DNA from: DATLSM01 sp049585815
GTDB taxonomy: Bacteria; Actinomycetota; Thermoleophilia; Solirubrobacterales; 70-9
Direction: 5' to 3'
Assembly (NCBI GenBank): GCA_049585815.1
Contig: JBAVAR010000072.1
Location: forward strand, 1-40,103
Length of the DNA stretch: 40,103 nucleotides
In this document: in pieces, positions 39,875 to 40,103 of the stretch
How positions within the stretch are numbered: the first letter of the stretch is position 1
Layout: each line of letters starts with the position of its first letter
Notes under the pieces: model-generated
Told to the model about the DNA's origin: nothing
Databases searched by the model: none
The model's input: the letters and a program-made list of their open reading frames with translations, nothing else
Made by a program: the position numbers and the translations under genes

Positions 39875-40103
39875 GGAGCCCGGAGGGCGAGTGAAGCGAG
39901 GCGGCGAAGCGCTCGGGTGAGCGCATCCCAAGCGCCGAGTGTGGATGGTTGGCGTTGTAGTCCTGGCGCCAGTCGACGGCCAGCACTTTGGCCTCCTCCA
40001 GGCAGGTGAAGACCTCGGTGTTCAATAGCTCGTCGCGAAGACGTGCGTTGAAGGACTCAACGTAGGGGTTCTGCCAGGGCGAGCCCGGCTCGATGTAGGC
40101 GGT
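39787..40103 (-). mobile_element. IS3-family insertion sequence, right part only
   Basis: The 3' end of a transposase gene plus a short terminal region lies here; the element continues beyond the window. Its end is placed near 39787 because the GTG 39731 gene loses coding sense there. The other terminal repeat is outside, so the end is approximate. Confidence 0.6.
39801..40103 (-). CDS. IS3-family transposase (integrase core), C-terminal part
   Basis: The minus-strand frame is open to the window edge. It reads IEPGSPWQNPYVESFNARLR, containing the last acidic residue (Glu of Y-V-E-S-F-N) of the DDE catalytic triad, then DELLNTEVFTCLEEAKVLAV and DYNANHPHSALGMRSPERFA, the classical C-terminal end of IS3/IS481-type transposases. 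About 100 residues are visible; the two Asp residues of the triad lie outside. A CGCCGCCTCGC/GCGAGGCGGCG inverted repeat sits inside its last codons (39860-39906). Confidence 0.92.
   Translation of the reverse strand, partial: TAYIEPGSPWQNPYVESFNARLRDELLNTEVFTCLEEAKVLAVDWRQDYNANHPHSALGMRSPERFAASLHSPSGLPTRGGEQASYSVQTNPGLSCGVDR

Noticed and set aside
1..40103. CRISPR array, rRNA, tRNA or type IV secretion genes
   Set aside because: No regular spacer-repeat series, no T-loop/anticodon pattern and no VirB/TraD-like Walker ATPase other than the relaxase helicase was found by eye; tRNA absence should be confirmed with tRNAscan-SE.

Overview
The window reads as chromosome of a GC-rich actinobacterium, most likely of the Thermoleophilia/Solirubrobacterales type. 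This rests on remembered family resemblance (secreted PD40/NHL/InlB-like surface proteins, a P450 and a TetR of the kind common there, GTG/TTG starts, heavy C/G third positions in the left part), not on a search. It splits into a compact GC-rich surface-protein operon (1-8822), a scar zone of broken genes and small repeats (8823-11767), and a long lower-GC accessory island (11768-40103).

Left operon: five same-strand genes, most joined by 4-bp stop/start overlaps, all encode exported proteins: a PD40 beta-propeller protein (5' end outside the window), a 1016-residue secreted protein built from four diverged copies of one Cys-containing unit, an NHL propeller followed by four InlB-like B-repeats, a small secreted protein and a lipoprotein. 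The scar zone holds the start of a winged-helix (replication-relaxation-like) gene fused to a headless, frameshifted cytochrome P450, a TetR ligand-binding domain without its DNA-binding half, a 145-bp near-palindrome, a second winged-helix fragment, and a 174-bp MITE-like element with 15-bp perfect terminal inverted repeats and an 8-bp target duplication.

Island: a MobF relaxase-helicase (TrwC/TraI type) marks a mobilizable or formerly conjugative element; no type IV secretion gene is visible. Around it lie small membrane, zinc-ribbon and surface genes: a DUF4234-SHOCT protein next to a zinc-ribbon/SHOCT/L7-L12-CTD chimera, a PPC-like secreted protein divergent from a cutinase, and three PH-like proteins that share a C-terminal I-x-G-x-V-P-aromatic motif, two of them adjacent paralogues behind a lipoprotein. 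The right third (31.4-39.5 kb) resembles a defence island: a zinc-finger/HR-DGPA repeat protein (frameshifted), two DNA-binding proteins, a PD-(D/E)XK nuclease interrupted by an in-frame TAG, a possible HEPN-like pair, and a compact HEPN-like/mini-ORF/nuclease operon framed by a duplicated 53-bp segment. An IS3-type transposase enters from the right edge and has cut a small gene.

A recurring regulatory theme is leaderless expression: at least nine island genes have a TANNNT-type -10 hexamer exactly 6-7 nt before their start codon and no Shine-Dalgarno. I saw no rRNA, tRNA or CRISPR array.
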